The notes below the pieces were generated by a model. The model had not been told where the DNA came from. It made no database searches and was given only the letters and a program-made list of their open reading frames with translations. Shown piece after piece: positions 19,901 through 27,338 of a stretch of DNA of 64,000 nt. The stretch is from Pontibacter akesuensis (lineage in GTDB: Bacteria > Bacteroidota > Bacteroidia > Cytophagales > Hymenobacteraceae). A program made the translations under genes and the position numbers. Every line of letters begins with the position of its first letter. Within the stretch, counting starts at the first letter, position 1. The stretch is from positions 4,526,001 to 4,590,000 of the forward strand of contig NZ_CP014766.1 in the NCBI RefSeq assembly GCF_001611675.1, given 5' to 3'.

Positions 19901-20448
19901 AGTTTATCACAGAGCAGCGCAACGACCTTCTGAACGCAAAGAACATGCTCATCGAGACCATCAATGAAATTGATACGGTGGCAAAGGAGAAGTTTATGAG
20001 CTCGTTCAACCAGATCAAAGACAACTTTAAGCTTGTCTTCCGCAGTCTGTTTACCGAGGAGGATAATTGCGATTTGGTAATATCAGATCCGCAGAACCCC
20101 CTGGATGCCAAAATAGAAATTATGGCGCAGCCAAAAGGAAAGCGTCCGCTGACAATCAACCAGCTTTCCGGGGGTGAGAAGACTTTAACGGCAATTTCGC
20201 TGCTGTTCGCCATTTACCTGCTGAAACCAGCTCCGTTCTGTATTTTTGATGAGGTGGATGCGCCGCTTGATGATGCCAACATTGACAAGTTTAACAACAT
20301 CATCCGTAAGTTTTCGAACGACTCCCAATTTATTGTGGTAACGCATAACAAGCGCACGATGGCCTCTACAGATGTAATGTATGGCATCACCATGATTGAA
20401 GCAGGAATATCTCGTGTTATACCAGTAGATCTGCGCCAGATAGCTTAA
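16912..20448 (+). CDS. smc: Chromosome segregation ATPase SMC
   Basis: A full-length condensin of 1178 residues that organises and segregates the nucleoid with ScpA/ScpB. The N-terminal head has Walker A [20 protein letters not shown] at about residues 32-51. Two long coiled coils (about 170-500 and 680-1020, rich in Glu, Gln and Leu) flank a globular hinge near 510-660. The C-terminal head holds the ABC signature LSGGEK at 1085-1090 and Walker B/D-loop [17 protein letters not shown] near 1110-1126. No interruption. It is monocistronic, closed by a palindromic terminator. scpA and scpB are not in the window. Confidence 0.97.
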   Translation: [1178 protein letters not shown]

Positions 20449-20467
20449 TTTATTTTCAATTGTTACC

Positions 20468-20509
20468 TAAACAGAGAGAGCCGCTATCGATAGCGGCTCT
20501 CTCTGTTTA
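20468..20509. terminator. 42-bp perfect palindrome, bidirectional terminator
   Basis: Positions 20468-20509 are perfectly self-complementary around TATCGATA, with AAAC and GTTT ends. It lies between the convergent smc and acyltransferase genes and can terminate both. Confidence 0.85.
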
Positions 20510-20563
20510 TCACTTCTTATATCAAGATCAAGAGGTAGGTTTTTGAAAAAGCCTACAGCATCA

Positions 20564-20591
20564 TGAGATAATTGACAACTGATAATTGTTA
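20564..20591. repeat. Four degenerate heptad repeats (ATTGACA type)
   Basis: Units TGAGATA, ATTGACA, ACTGATA and ATTGTTA follow each other in 7-nt register. The last unit includes the stop codon of the minus-strand acyltransferase gene, so the array runs right up to the gene end. Confidence 0.5.
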
Positions 20592-21143
20592 CAGCACTCC
20601 TTGCTCCGGAAACTTGCCTGTCTTGGTACGGTAGAAGGCAAGTATTTTTTCCAGATCGGCCTCCATATCTCCTGATGGATAAATGGCAGGACCGATACCT
20701 GCTTCCTTTTTTGCATAATCCAGGTAGCCTAAAACAATGGGTACGTTAGCTCCTACTGCCACATGGTAAAAACCCCTGCGCCATCGCGGCTGGTACTTTC
20801 GGGTTCCTTCGGGTGTAACCATTACACACATGTCTCCGGGCGTTTTCCTGATGATGTTGATCATCGCATCCACCATTTTTGTGTTCCTGGAGCGATCTAT
20901 GGGTAAGGCCCCCATACTTCTAAGCAGTGGGCCTACGATGGGCGCATCAACAAATTCTTTTTTGATGGTAAACCGAATGGGTGCATCCATCAGGTAAAAG
21001 GCTGCCCTCGCGTAGACTAGGTCCCAGTTACTGGTGTGTGGCGCGGCAATCATTACGCAGCGGCGGTGTTCGGGTGCAAGGTTTCCTTTCAAGGTCCAGC
21101 CGGAAGCCTTGAAATAAAGCTTTGATAAAAATTTAGCGATCAT
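20589..21143 (-). CDS. PlsC-like 1-acylglycerol-3-phosphate acyltransferase family protein
   Basis: A 184-residue acyltransferase with the PlsC-family motif HTSNWD (HxxxxD, about residues 36-41) and a PEGTR block near 111-115, where the acyl acceptor binds. It is shorter than typical PlsC (about 240 residues) and lacks the N-terminal membrane helix, which fits the small Bacteroidota acyltransferases of uncertain substrate. It probably transfers acyl groups to a lipid precursor at the inner membrane. The gene is separate from fatty-acid genes apart from accA 2.5 kb away. Confidence 0.82.
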   Translation of the reverse strand: MIAKFLSKLYFKASGWTLKGNLAPEHRRCVMIAAPHTSNWDLVYARAAFYLMDAPIRFTIKKEFVDAPIVGPLLRSMGALPIDRSRNTKMVDAMINIIRKTPGDMCVMVTPEGTRKYQPRWRRGFYHVAVGANVPIVLGYLDYAKKEAGIGPAIYPSGDMEADLEKILAFYRTKTGKFPEQGVL

Positions 21144-21238
21144 TTAGAGCGTCAAGTATAAACTCGCGGATGAAGATGAAAGTACTTATCCTATGTTAGC
21201 AGGATAGAAACTGTATAGTTACTCACATCTACGCTATT

Positions 21239-21880
21239 TTACAAGCCCTCCCGTATGGTTTGGGAAGTTCTACGCAAAAGATAGGCTTGTACTCCGAAAC
21301 CCAGTACAGGGCCTAGCGTTACGTTTGCATTCTCCCCACTCCACTCGCGGTAATACCTGAAAGACAAGATTGGCTCTACAGAGATTTTTTCGTTTACGAA
21401 CAAAGCATAACCGATGCCTATAGCCCCATCAAAAAGGTCGATATCGTCCCCTACCGACAAATTTAACAGGCCTGTCTTGAGCGTCATCTCTCCAAAAACG
21501 CCATTGTCCAAGTAGTACCTTACCAGCGGACCACCCAAAAGGTAGGTTCTTTTATACCTTTGCTGCACTTCGTCAACCGTCACCTTCAGATTTTCGTGCG
21601 CAAAGCCAAGATCTAGCCCTATGCCGAAGTCATTCATTACAAAGTAAGCTCCTTTGAAGTTGAGGTTCCCGATCAAACTGCTTCCCTCCTGGGGCACCAA
21701 GGGTTTGTCAAGCGAGTTAGAGGTCGCATAATAGGCCGCCTGTAAATTTCCTCCAATCAGTACGGAGCCATGTTTGATTTTAGCCTTAGCCAAAAAGCTT
21801 TTGTTTTCCTGACCAAAACTTGTGAATGTTAAAAGCAGGAATGATAGCAAAAGGGTGAAAGTGCGCATAAAAAGGGACAT
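21239..21880 (-). CDS. Outer-membrane beta-barrel protein
   Basis: About 213 residues. A signal peptide (RTFTLLLSFLLLTFTSFGQ) precedes alternating hydrophobic strands such as GIGLDLGFAHENLKV and ISVEPILSFRYYREW, the pattern of an eight-stranded OmpA/OmpX-like barrel. The start is ambiguous: in-frame ATGs lie at 21898, 21880 and 21868, and the signal peptide favours one of the latter two. Function unknown; such proteins are common structural or adhesion proteins in Bacteroidota. It has 54 bp to the patatin gene upstream and may be cotranscribed with it. Confidence 0.7.
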   Translation of the reverse strand: MSLFMRTFTLLLSFLLLTFTSFGQENKSFLAKAKIKHGSVLIGGNLQAAYYATSNSLDKPLVPQEGSSLIGNLNFKGAYFVMNDFGIGLDLGFAHENLKVTVDEVQQRYKRTYLLGGPLVRYYLDNGVFGEMTLKTGLLNLSVGDDIDLFDGAIGIGYALFVNEKISVEPILSFRYYREWSGENANVTLGPVLGFGVQAYLLRRTSQTIREGL

Positions 21881-21932
21881 GTATAGTTTAATATGCATAT
21901 ACGATTTTAATACAAAAAGTTCTGAAATTTAT

Positions 21933-22700
21933 CTAATGTACCATTTTTTGAATATAGCGCTCCATGTGCATGCCATATCTATAGCCTACATCAAATATTT
22001 CATCCGCTTTACGGAAGCTTGTCAGGCGGTAATACCGTAACTCCTGCGGCTCCAGGAGCAGGTCACACTGGGGTAGCCGAAGCTTAACCGTATTGCTGAT
22101 GGCCAGCAGCACCGTACGCTCAATCATGCCCCTTAGTGTTGTGACATGGGCTTTATGGTTGATCGGGTTCACATGTACACCAATTTTGATGTCGCAGTTG
22201 TTGTAAAGCGGCTCTACAGGAAGGTTGTTCAACAGGCCGCCATCATTAAGCATTTTACCGTTGAACGAAATAGGCTGGTAAAGGATAGGAACGGCAGAAG
22301 AAGCCAGAAGAGGTTTGATCACCTCACCGGTTGAAAAGTATACCGTTATGCCCTCATTCATTTCTGCAGCGCTTACCACTACAGGTATCTTCAGATCCTC
22401 GAATTTTAACTGCGGCCCCAGGTATTTATTGTAAAGCTTTTCAACCTCATCGAGGTGCAAAAGCCCTGGTTTTCCGAAAGCCGGACGCATCACCTGAAAA
22501 ACACTGAGCTCCTTTATCAGCTTCAGTATCTCATCAGGTGTATAGCCGTAGCCATATAACACGCCTGCTATCGCCCCTGAACTTACTCCGGATATCATGC
22601 TTATCTTTACTCCTTGCTCGTCCAGCGCCTTTAGAATGCCTAAATGGGCAATGCCTCTTGCGCCGCCACCAGACAGCGCAACTCCTATCCGCTTGCCCAT
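21933..22700 (-). CDS. Patatin-like phospholipase / NTE-family serine hydrolase
   Basis: A 255-residue lipid acyl hydrolase. The oxyanion-hole motif GGGARGIAHLGIL (about residues 11-23), nucleophile elbow GVSSG (about 39-43) and the catalytic aspartate in DGG (NDGGLLNNLPV, about 172-182) form the Ser-Asp dyad set of patatins. No signal peptide is present, so it should be cytoplasmic or membrane-associated. It lies 1 nt after the MBL hydrolase gene, strongly suggesting one operon. The lipid substrate is unknown. Confidence 0.9.
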   Translation of the reverse strand: MGKRIGVALSGGGARGIAHLGILKALDEQGVKISMISGVSSGAIAGVLYGYGYTPDEILKLIKELSVFQVMRPAFGKPGLLHLDEVEKLYNKYLGPQLKFEDLKIPVVVSAAEMNEGITVYFSTGEVIKPLLASSAVPILYQPISFNGKMLNDGGLLNNLPVEPLYNNCDIKIGVHVNPINHKAHVTTLRGMIERTVLLAISNTVKLRLPQCDLLLEPQELRYYRLTSFRKADEIFDVGYRYGMHMERYIQKMVH

Positions 22701-22701
22701 A

Positions 22702-23544
22702 CTACAGATCAGCCAGCTTAAAAGCCTCCTTCAGTCGAACACCTTTTTCAGTGTGCTGTACTGTGCAGCATTGATTGACGGCATCGTGCTCAAAGAAAAG
22801 AACAAGTTCCTCATCAGCGGCTTTTTTCAAGAAAGCCGCCTTTTCATCCAGCGTCAGCAGTGGTCGCGTGTCATAGCCCATCACGTATGGCAGCGGAATA
22901 TGCCCCACTGAAGGAAGCAAATCGGCCATATAAGCCACTTTCTTTCCTTTGTACGGTATTATCGGCACCATCATCTTATCTGTATGTCCATCAGCATACA
23001 AGATATCAAACTGTGAAAAGGGAGAAGGTGCGTTAGGTTCTACGAACTGCAGATGACCGCTCTCCTGCATGGGCAGTATGTTCTCCTTCAGGAAAGAAGC
23101 TTTTTCACGTGCATTTGGTTTTGTTGCCCACTCCCAATGGTCCGCATTGGACCAGTAGGTTGCATTAGGAAATACCAGTTCAAGATCACCATCACTACTT
23201 TTATACTTAACGCCGCCACCGCAGTGGTCAAAGTGCAGGTGCGTCAGGAAAACATCTGTAACATCCTCTGTAGAAAAGCCGGCCTGCTTAAGCGATTTGC
23301 TAAGTGAAGTGTCTCCGTGCAGGTAATAGTGATTTAGAAACTTTGCATCCTGTTTATCGCCAATGCCGTTATCTATCAGGATCAGGCGGTCGCCATCCTC
23401 TATCAGCATACAGCGCATGGCCCAGGTACATAAGTTATTCTCATCAGCTGGATTAGTGCGTTGCCACAGCGATTTTGGAACGACTCCAAACATGGCTCCA
23501 CCGTCTAACTTAAAAAATCCTGTGTCGATCACGTGCAGTTTCAT
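22702..23544 (-). CDS. MBL-fold metallo-hydrolase
   Basis: A 280-residue metallo-beta-lactamase-fold protein. The metal-binding motif THLHFDHCGG (HxHxDH, about residues 101-110) is intact, with a later Asp in YMADLLPSVGH and His in FEHDAV. Overall it resembles the AHL-lactonase-like group of the superfamily, but the group is functionally mixed, so a quorum-quenching role is not claimed. It begins the two-gene unit with the patatin-like gene (1-nt spacing). Confidence 0.85.
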   Translation of the reverse strand: MKLHVIDTGFFKLDGGAMFGVVPKSLWQRTNPADENNLCTWAMRCMLIEDGDRLILIDNGIGDKQDAKFLNHYYLHGDTSLSKSLKQAGFSTEDVTDVFLTHLHFDHCGGGVKYKSSDGDLELVFPNATYWSNADHWEWATKPNAREKASFLKENILPMQESGHLQFVEPNAPSPFSQFDILYADGHTDKMMVPIIPYKGKKVAYMADLLPSVGHIPLPYVMGYDTRPLLTLDEKAAFLKKAADEELVLFFEHDAVNQCCTVQHTEKGVRLKEAFKLADL

Positions 23545-23657
23545 AGTCTCTATCTTAAAGTATCTAAAGCTTTGTTAGGGTTATAAACAAAAAAATGAAC
23601 CAGGTACACCAGCTATAAAAGCGTACCTGATTCATTTACTCCATCTTTTTGTAGGGC

Positions 23658-24608
23658 TTAGGCTTCTATCACTACTCCCATACTTGAAAACTTCTCTATG
23701 CGTTGCATCATACGCTCTTCCGTTTCGATGCCTTCTAACTCGTCAAGCAGCTTGATGATTTCTTTCTTCATCTTGCGCATCATCTTCTGCGGCTCTGTAT
23801 GTGCTCCACCAAGCGGTTCTTTGATGATACCATCAATGAGCTTGTTCTGCAGCATGTCGGTGGCGGTGAGTTTGAGGGCTTCTGCCGCCTGCTCCTTGTA
23901 GTTCCAGCTTCGCCAAAGTATGGAGGAGCAGGATTCAGGAGAAATAACAGAATACCAAGTGTTCTCCAGCATCATCACCCGGTCGCCAATGGCGATACCA
24001 AGGGCTCCTCCGGAGGCGCCCTCACCTATGATGATACAGATAACAGGAACCTTGAGCATGAACATTTCCTTCAAGTTGCGTGCTATAGCCTCTCCCTGCC
24101 CTCGTTCCTCTGCCTCCAAGCCTGGAAAAGCACCTGGTGTATCGATGAACGTAACAATTGGCTTATTAAACTTCTCTGCCATCTTCATCAGACGAAGCGC
24201 CTTACGGTAGCCTTCAGGGTTAGCCATGCCAAAATTGCGCATCTGACGCTGCTTGGTGTTGCGGCCTTTCTGCTGCCCGATAAACATGATACTGCGTCCG
24301 TCTACCTCACCGAAACCGCCAACCATGGCTTTATCATCGCTGACCGTGCGGTCGCCATGAAGCTCAACAAACTTATCGGAGATGCCATGTATGTAGTCGA
24401 GGGTATAGGGCCTGTCCGGGTGGCGCGATAGCTGCACACGCTGCCAGCGGGTAAGGTTGGCATAGGTTTCCTTCTTCAGGTTCTTAATTTTCTCCTCCAG
24501 AGCCTTCACTGCCTCCGATACATCAACCTGACTGTCTTCGGCCAGTGTCTTCATCTCACGTAATTTGCCCTCCAGGGCAGCAATGGGCTGTTCGAAATCT
24601 AAAAGCAT
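23658..24608 (-). CDS. accA: Acetyl-CoA carboxylase carboxyltransferase subunit alpha
   Basis: The 316-residue alpha subunit of the carboxyltransferase that, with AccD, moves the carboxyl group from biotin to acetyl-CoA to form malonyl-CoA. N-terminal coiled-coil residues 1-45 precede the crotonase-like core with [41 protein letters not shown] and [17 protein letters not shown] (oxyanion region). Length is typical. It stands alone upstream of the tRNA-Asp gene on the other strand. Confidence 0.96.
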   Translation of the reverse strand: MLLDFEQPIAALEGKLREMKTLAEDSQVDVSEAVKALEEKIKNLKKETYANLTRWQRVQLSRHPDRPYTLDYIHGISDKFVELHGDRTVSDDKAMVGGFGEVDGRSIMFIGQQKGRNTKQRQMRNFGMANPEGYRKALRLMKMAEKFNKPIVTFIDTPGAFPGLEAEERGQGEAIARNLKEMFMLKVPVICIIIGEGASGGALGIAIGDRVMMLENTWYSVISPESCSSILWRSWNYKEQAAEALKLTATDMLQNKLIDGIIKEPLGGAHTEPQKMMRKMKKEIIKLLDELEGIETEERMMQRIEKFSSMGVVIEA

Positions 24609-24763
24609 AAGTGCGTCTCTAGTTTAGACTACAAATTTAAGAGTTTCCGGCAATGCACGTAACAGAAGTATGAATTTATACTTCACAGAAAAATTAATTT
24701 ATCTGTAAATGAATATGTTCGGGATTTTATGCAGCAATATAGGTTTAAAAAGATGCAAACCAC

Positions 24764-24794
24764 TTGCACAATTAAATCCGTAAACATACCTTTG
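24764..24794 (+). promoter_or_regulatory. Bacteroidota-type promoter for tRNA-Asp
   Basis: TTG (24764-24766), a 20-nt spacer and TACCTTTG (24787-24794) match the -33/-7 pattern of the phylum. Transcription would begin near 24801, 30 nt before the mature tRNA. Confidence 0.65.
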
Positions 24795-24830
24795 CATCAC
24801 TTTAACAGATAGTGTTGGAGAGAATTTTTT

Positions 24831-24904
24831 GGTCTGGTAGTTCAGTTGGTTAGAATGCCGCCCTGTCACGGCGGAGGTCGCGGGTTCGAGTCCCGTCCAG
24901 ACCG
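24831..24904 (+). tRNA. tRNA-Asp (GTC)
   Basis: A 74-nt cloverleaf: acceptor GGTCTGG (24831-24837) pairs with CCAGACC (24897-24903), with discriminator G at 24904. The anticodon stem CCGCC/GGCGG encloses CTGTCAC with anticodon GTC at 24865-24867. The T arm has GGTTCGAGTC. CCA is not encoded. No integrase or att-like duplication adjoins. Confidence 0.97.
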
Positions 24905-24913
24905 CTTAAAGCG

Positions 24914-24950
24914 AGCGGATCTGAAGTGTATACTTCAGATCCGCTTTTTT
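24914..24950 (+). terminator. Terminator of the tRNA-Asp gene
   Basis: A 14-bp perfect stem (24914-24927 with 24932-24945), GTAT loop, and a TTTTTT run. The loop region contains one TATACTT copy (24929-24935). Confidence 0.92.
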
Positions 24951-25148
24951 ATTTGCTATCAGTTACCTGTTGTTATTTCCTCTTACCCCTCTCTGTCTAT
25001 ACTTGTAGCGATCTGTAGTGGAAGGCAACTGTTTGACTTTCTGATTCCGGCTACTATTTTAAATACTTCCTTATTGGCATATACCTCTCTTAGCTGACAA
25101 TATGGTGTGCTATACTTTATAATTTGAATTAGAGCTTCATCAGCAGAA

Positions 25149-25190
25149 ACAAAAAAGGTCCGGTTGCCATGGCAACCGGACCTTTTTTGT
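25149..25190 (-). terminator. Palindromic terminator after gmd
   Basis: Positions 25149-25190 are perfectly self-complementary around GCCATGGC, with A6 and T6 flanks. It terminates the minus-strand exopolysaccharide unit and would act in both directions. Between it and the tRNA terminator, 24951-25148 holds no gene I can support. Confidence 0.9.
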
Positions 25191-25206
25191 TATAAAGTAT
25201 TAAAGA

Positions 25207-26322
25207 TTAAGACTCGTGGTGGTTTAGTATACGGTGTCCCCCTTCTACCAGGTAACTGTCGCGCTTGAACAGTTCGATATCTGATTTCATCATGTCTTTA
25301 ACCAGCGCTGCCAGATCATACTGCGGTTCCCAGCCAAGCTTTGTCTTCGCCTTGGTGGCATCACCAATCAAAAGGTCTACCTCTGTTGGTCTAAAGTAGT
25401 TTTTGTCTACACAAACAACTTCTTTTCCAATTTCTACCTGGTAATCCGGATTACTGCAGGCGCTAACGTAACCTTTCTCGTCCACTCCCTCGCCTCTGAA
25501 CTCAATAGAAATGCCCATTTCAGCAAAAGCCATCTTCACAAAATCACGCACAGTAGTAGTTACTCCGGTGGCAATAACGTAATCTTCAGGCTCATCTTGC
25601 TGCAGGATGCGCCACATGGCCTCTACATAATCCTTAGCATGCCCCCAGTCGCGCTTGGCGTCCAAGTTACCGAGGTACAGACCATCCTGCAGTCCCATCG
25701 CAATACGGGCGGCGGCACGCGTAATTTTTCTAGTTACAAACGTCTCACCTCTTAGCGGTGACTCGTGATTGAACAGAATTCCATTGCAGGCATACATGCC
25801 ATATGCTTCGCGGTAGTTTATCGTAATCCAGTAGCCATATAATTTGGCCACAGCATAAGGAGAGCGCGGGTAGAAAGGCGTAGTCTCTGACTGTGGCACT
25901 GCCTGTACCAAACCATACAGCTCCGATGTGGAAGCCTGGTAGATTCTGGTTTTTTCAGTAAGGCCAAGTATACGGATCGCCTCGAGTATTCTCAGTGTAC
26001 CTAAACCATCGGCATTTGCGGTATACTCCGGAGAATCAAAGCTCACTTTCACGTGGCTCATAGCCGCCAGGTTATAAATCTCGTCTGGCTGCGTCTCCTG
26101 AATAATACGGATAATGTTAGTGGAGTCTGTCAGGTCACCGTAATGCAGTTTAAAGTTAATGTTCTTTTCGTGCGGGTCCTGATATAGGTGATCGATACGC
26201 TCTGTATTTATCAACGAGCTGCGGCGCTTAATGCCATGTACTTTGTATCCTTTGCTAAGTAATAGCTCAGCAAGGTATGCACCGTCCTGACCGGTTACAC
26301 CGGTTATAAGGGCTGTCTTCAT
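25207..26322 (-). CDS. gmd: GDP-mannose 4,6-dehydratase
   Basis: A 371-residue short-chain dehydrogenase that converts GDP-mannose to GDP-4-keto-6-deoxymannose, the first step to GDP-L-fucose. The NADP-binding [15 protein letters not shown] lies at residues 8-22 and the catalytic YAVAK (YxxxK) near residues 155-159, with family-specific stretches such as [20 protein letters not shown]. Length is typical. It is the last gene of a minus-strand unit after fcl, with 48 bp between. Confidence 0.97.
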   Translation of the reverse strand: MKTALITGVTGQDGAYLAELLLSKGYKVHGIKRRSSLINTERIDHLYQDPHEKNINFKLHYGDLTDSTNIIRIIQETQPDEIYNLAAMSHVKVSFDSPEYTANADGLGTLRILEAIRILGLTEKTRIYQASTSELYGLVQAVPQSETTPFYPRSPYAVAKLYGYWITINYREAYGMYACNGILFNHESPLRGETFVTRKITRAAARIAMGLQDGLYLGNLDAKRDWGHAKDYVEAMWRILQQDEPEDYVIATGVTTTVRDFVKMAFAEMGISIEFRGEGVDEKGYVSACSNPDYQVEIGKEVVCVDKNYFRPTEVDLLIGDATKAKTKLGWEPQYDLAALVKDMMKSDIELFKRDSYLVEGGHRILNHHES

Positions 26323-26370
26323 TGGGTAAGGGTTAGTAAATATAGATGAATTGATAGATGGGTATATATA

Positions 26371-27306
26371 CTAAACTTCTACAATTTTGTTTTTGAAATC
26401 AGCATAAGCCAGTGCAATTCCTTCTCTTAAATTTGTGGAGTGCCTAAAGCCCAAGCTATGCAACTTCGAAACATCCATCAATTTTCGGGGTGTACCGTCT
26501 GGTTTTGACGTGTCGAATTCCAATTCACCCTCAAACCCGGTAATTTCTTTTACCAGCAGTGCCAGCTCCTTTATAGTTACGTCCTCTCCAGTACCAACAT
26601 TCACCAGCTCTCTTCCGTCATAATTTTCCATCAGGAAAAAACAGGCCTCAGCAAGGTCATCGGCATACAGGAACTCCCGCTTAGGGCTACCTGTGCCCCA
26701 CACTGATACTGTCTTAGCGCCACTCTCCTTCGCTTCGTGAAATTTGCGAATTAACGCTGGCAAAACATGGGAATTCTGTAGATCATAGTTGTCATTATAT
26801 CCATATAGGTTGGTGGGCATAACGCTAATGAAGTTGCAACCATACTGGTCACGATAAGCTTCACAAAGTTTGATTCCTGCTATTTTAGCGATAGCATAAG
26901 GCTCATTGGTCGGTTCAAGCGGTCCTGTTAAAAGGTACTCTTCCTTAAGCGGCTGTGGCGCCATCTTTGGGTAGATGCAGGAAGAACCAAGGAACATCAG
27001 TTTTTCTACGCTATTTACATAGGCAGCATGTATGATGTTAGCCTCTATCATCAGGTTATCGTAGAGGAACTCTGCCCTGTAAACATTGTTAGCGTGAATG
27101 CCGCCCACTTTGGCAGCCGCCAGAAACACATACTCAGGCTTCTCCTGTTCAAAGAACTGCCCAACAGCCGCCTGGTTTCTTAAATCTAATTCGCTGGATG
27201 TACGGGTGATGATATTAGAAAAGCCTGCAGCCTCTAGCTTACGGACAATAGCGGAACCAACCATACCTCTATGGCCAGCCACATATACTTTAGAATCTTG
27301 ATGCAT
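26371..27306 (-). CDS. fcl: GDP-L-fucose synthase
   Basis: A 311-residue epimerase/reductase completing GDP-L-fucose synthesis from the product of Gmd. The nucleotide-binding [14 protein letters not shown] is at residues 11-24, the YxxxK pair in YAIAK near residues 137-141, and the conserved [13 protein letters not shown] near 164-176. It lies between the tyrosine-kinase gene and gmd, so fucose supply appears to be coexpressed with polysaccharide export. Confidence 0.96.
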   Translation of the reverse strand: MHQDSKVYVAGHRGMVGSAIVRKLEAAGFSNIITRTSSELDLRNQAAVGQFFEQEKPEYVFLAAAKVGGIHANNVYRAEFLYDNLMIEANIIHAAYVNSVEKLMFLGSSCIYPKMAPQPLKEEYLLTGPLEPTNEPYAIAKIAGIKLCEAYRDQYGCNFISVMPTNLYGYNDNYDLQNSHVLPALIRKFHEAKESGAKTVSVWGTGSPKREFLYADDLAEACFFLMENYDGRELVNVGTGEDVTIKELALLVKEITGFEGELEFDTSKPDGTPRKLMDVSKLHSLGFRHSTNLREGIALAYADFKNKIVEV

Positions 27307-27338
27307 AAATGATGTTAACGTCAGATAGGTGTTTTACG

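Noticed and set aside
23799..24431. 210-codon frame antisense to accA
   Set aside because: Complete overlap with accA and no similarity to any family I know.
24831..24904. tRNA-Asp as an integration site
   Set aside because: No integrase, no direct repeat of the tRNA 3' end and no change in gene content on either side.
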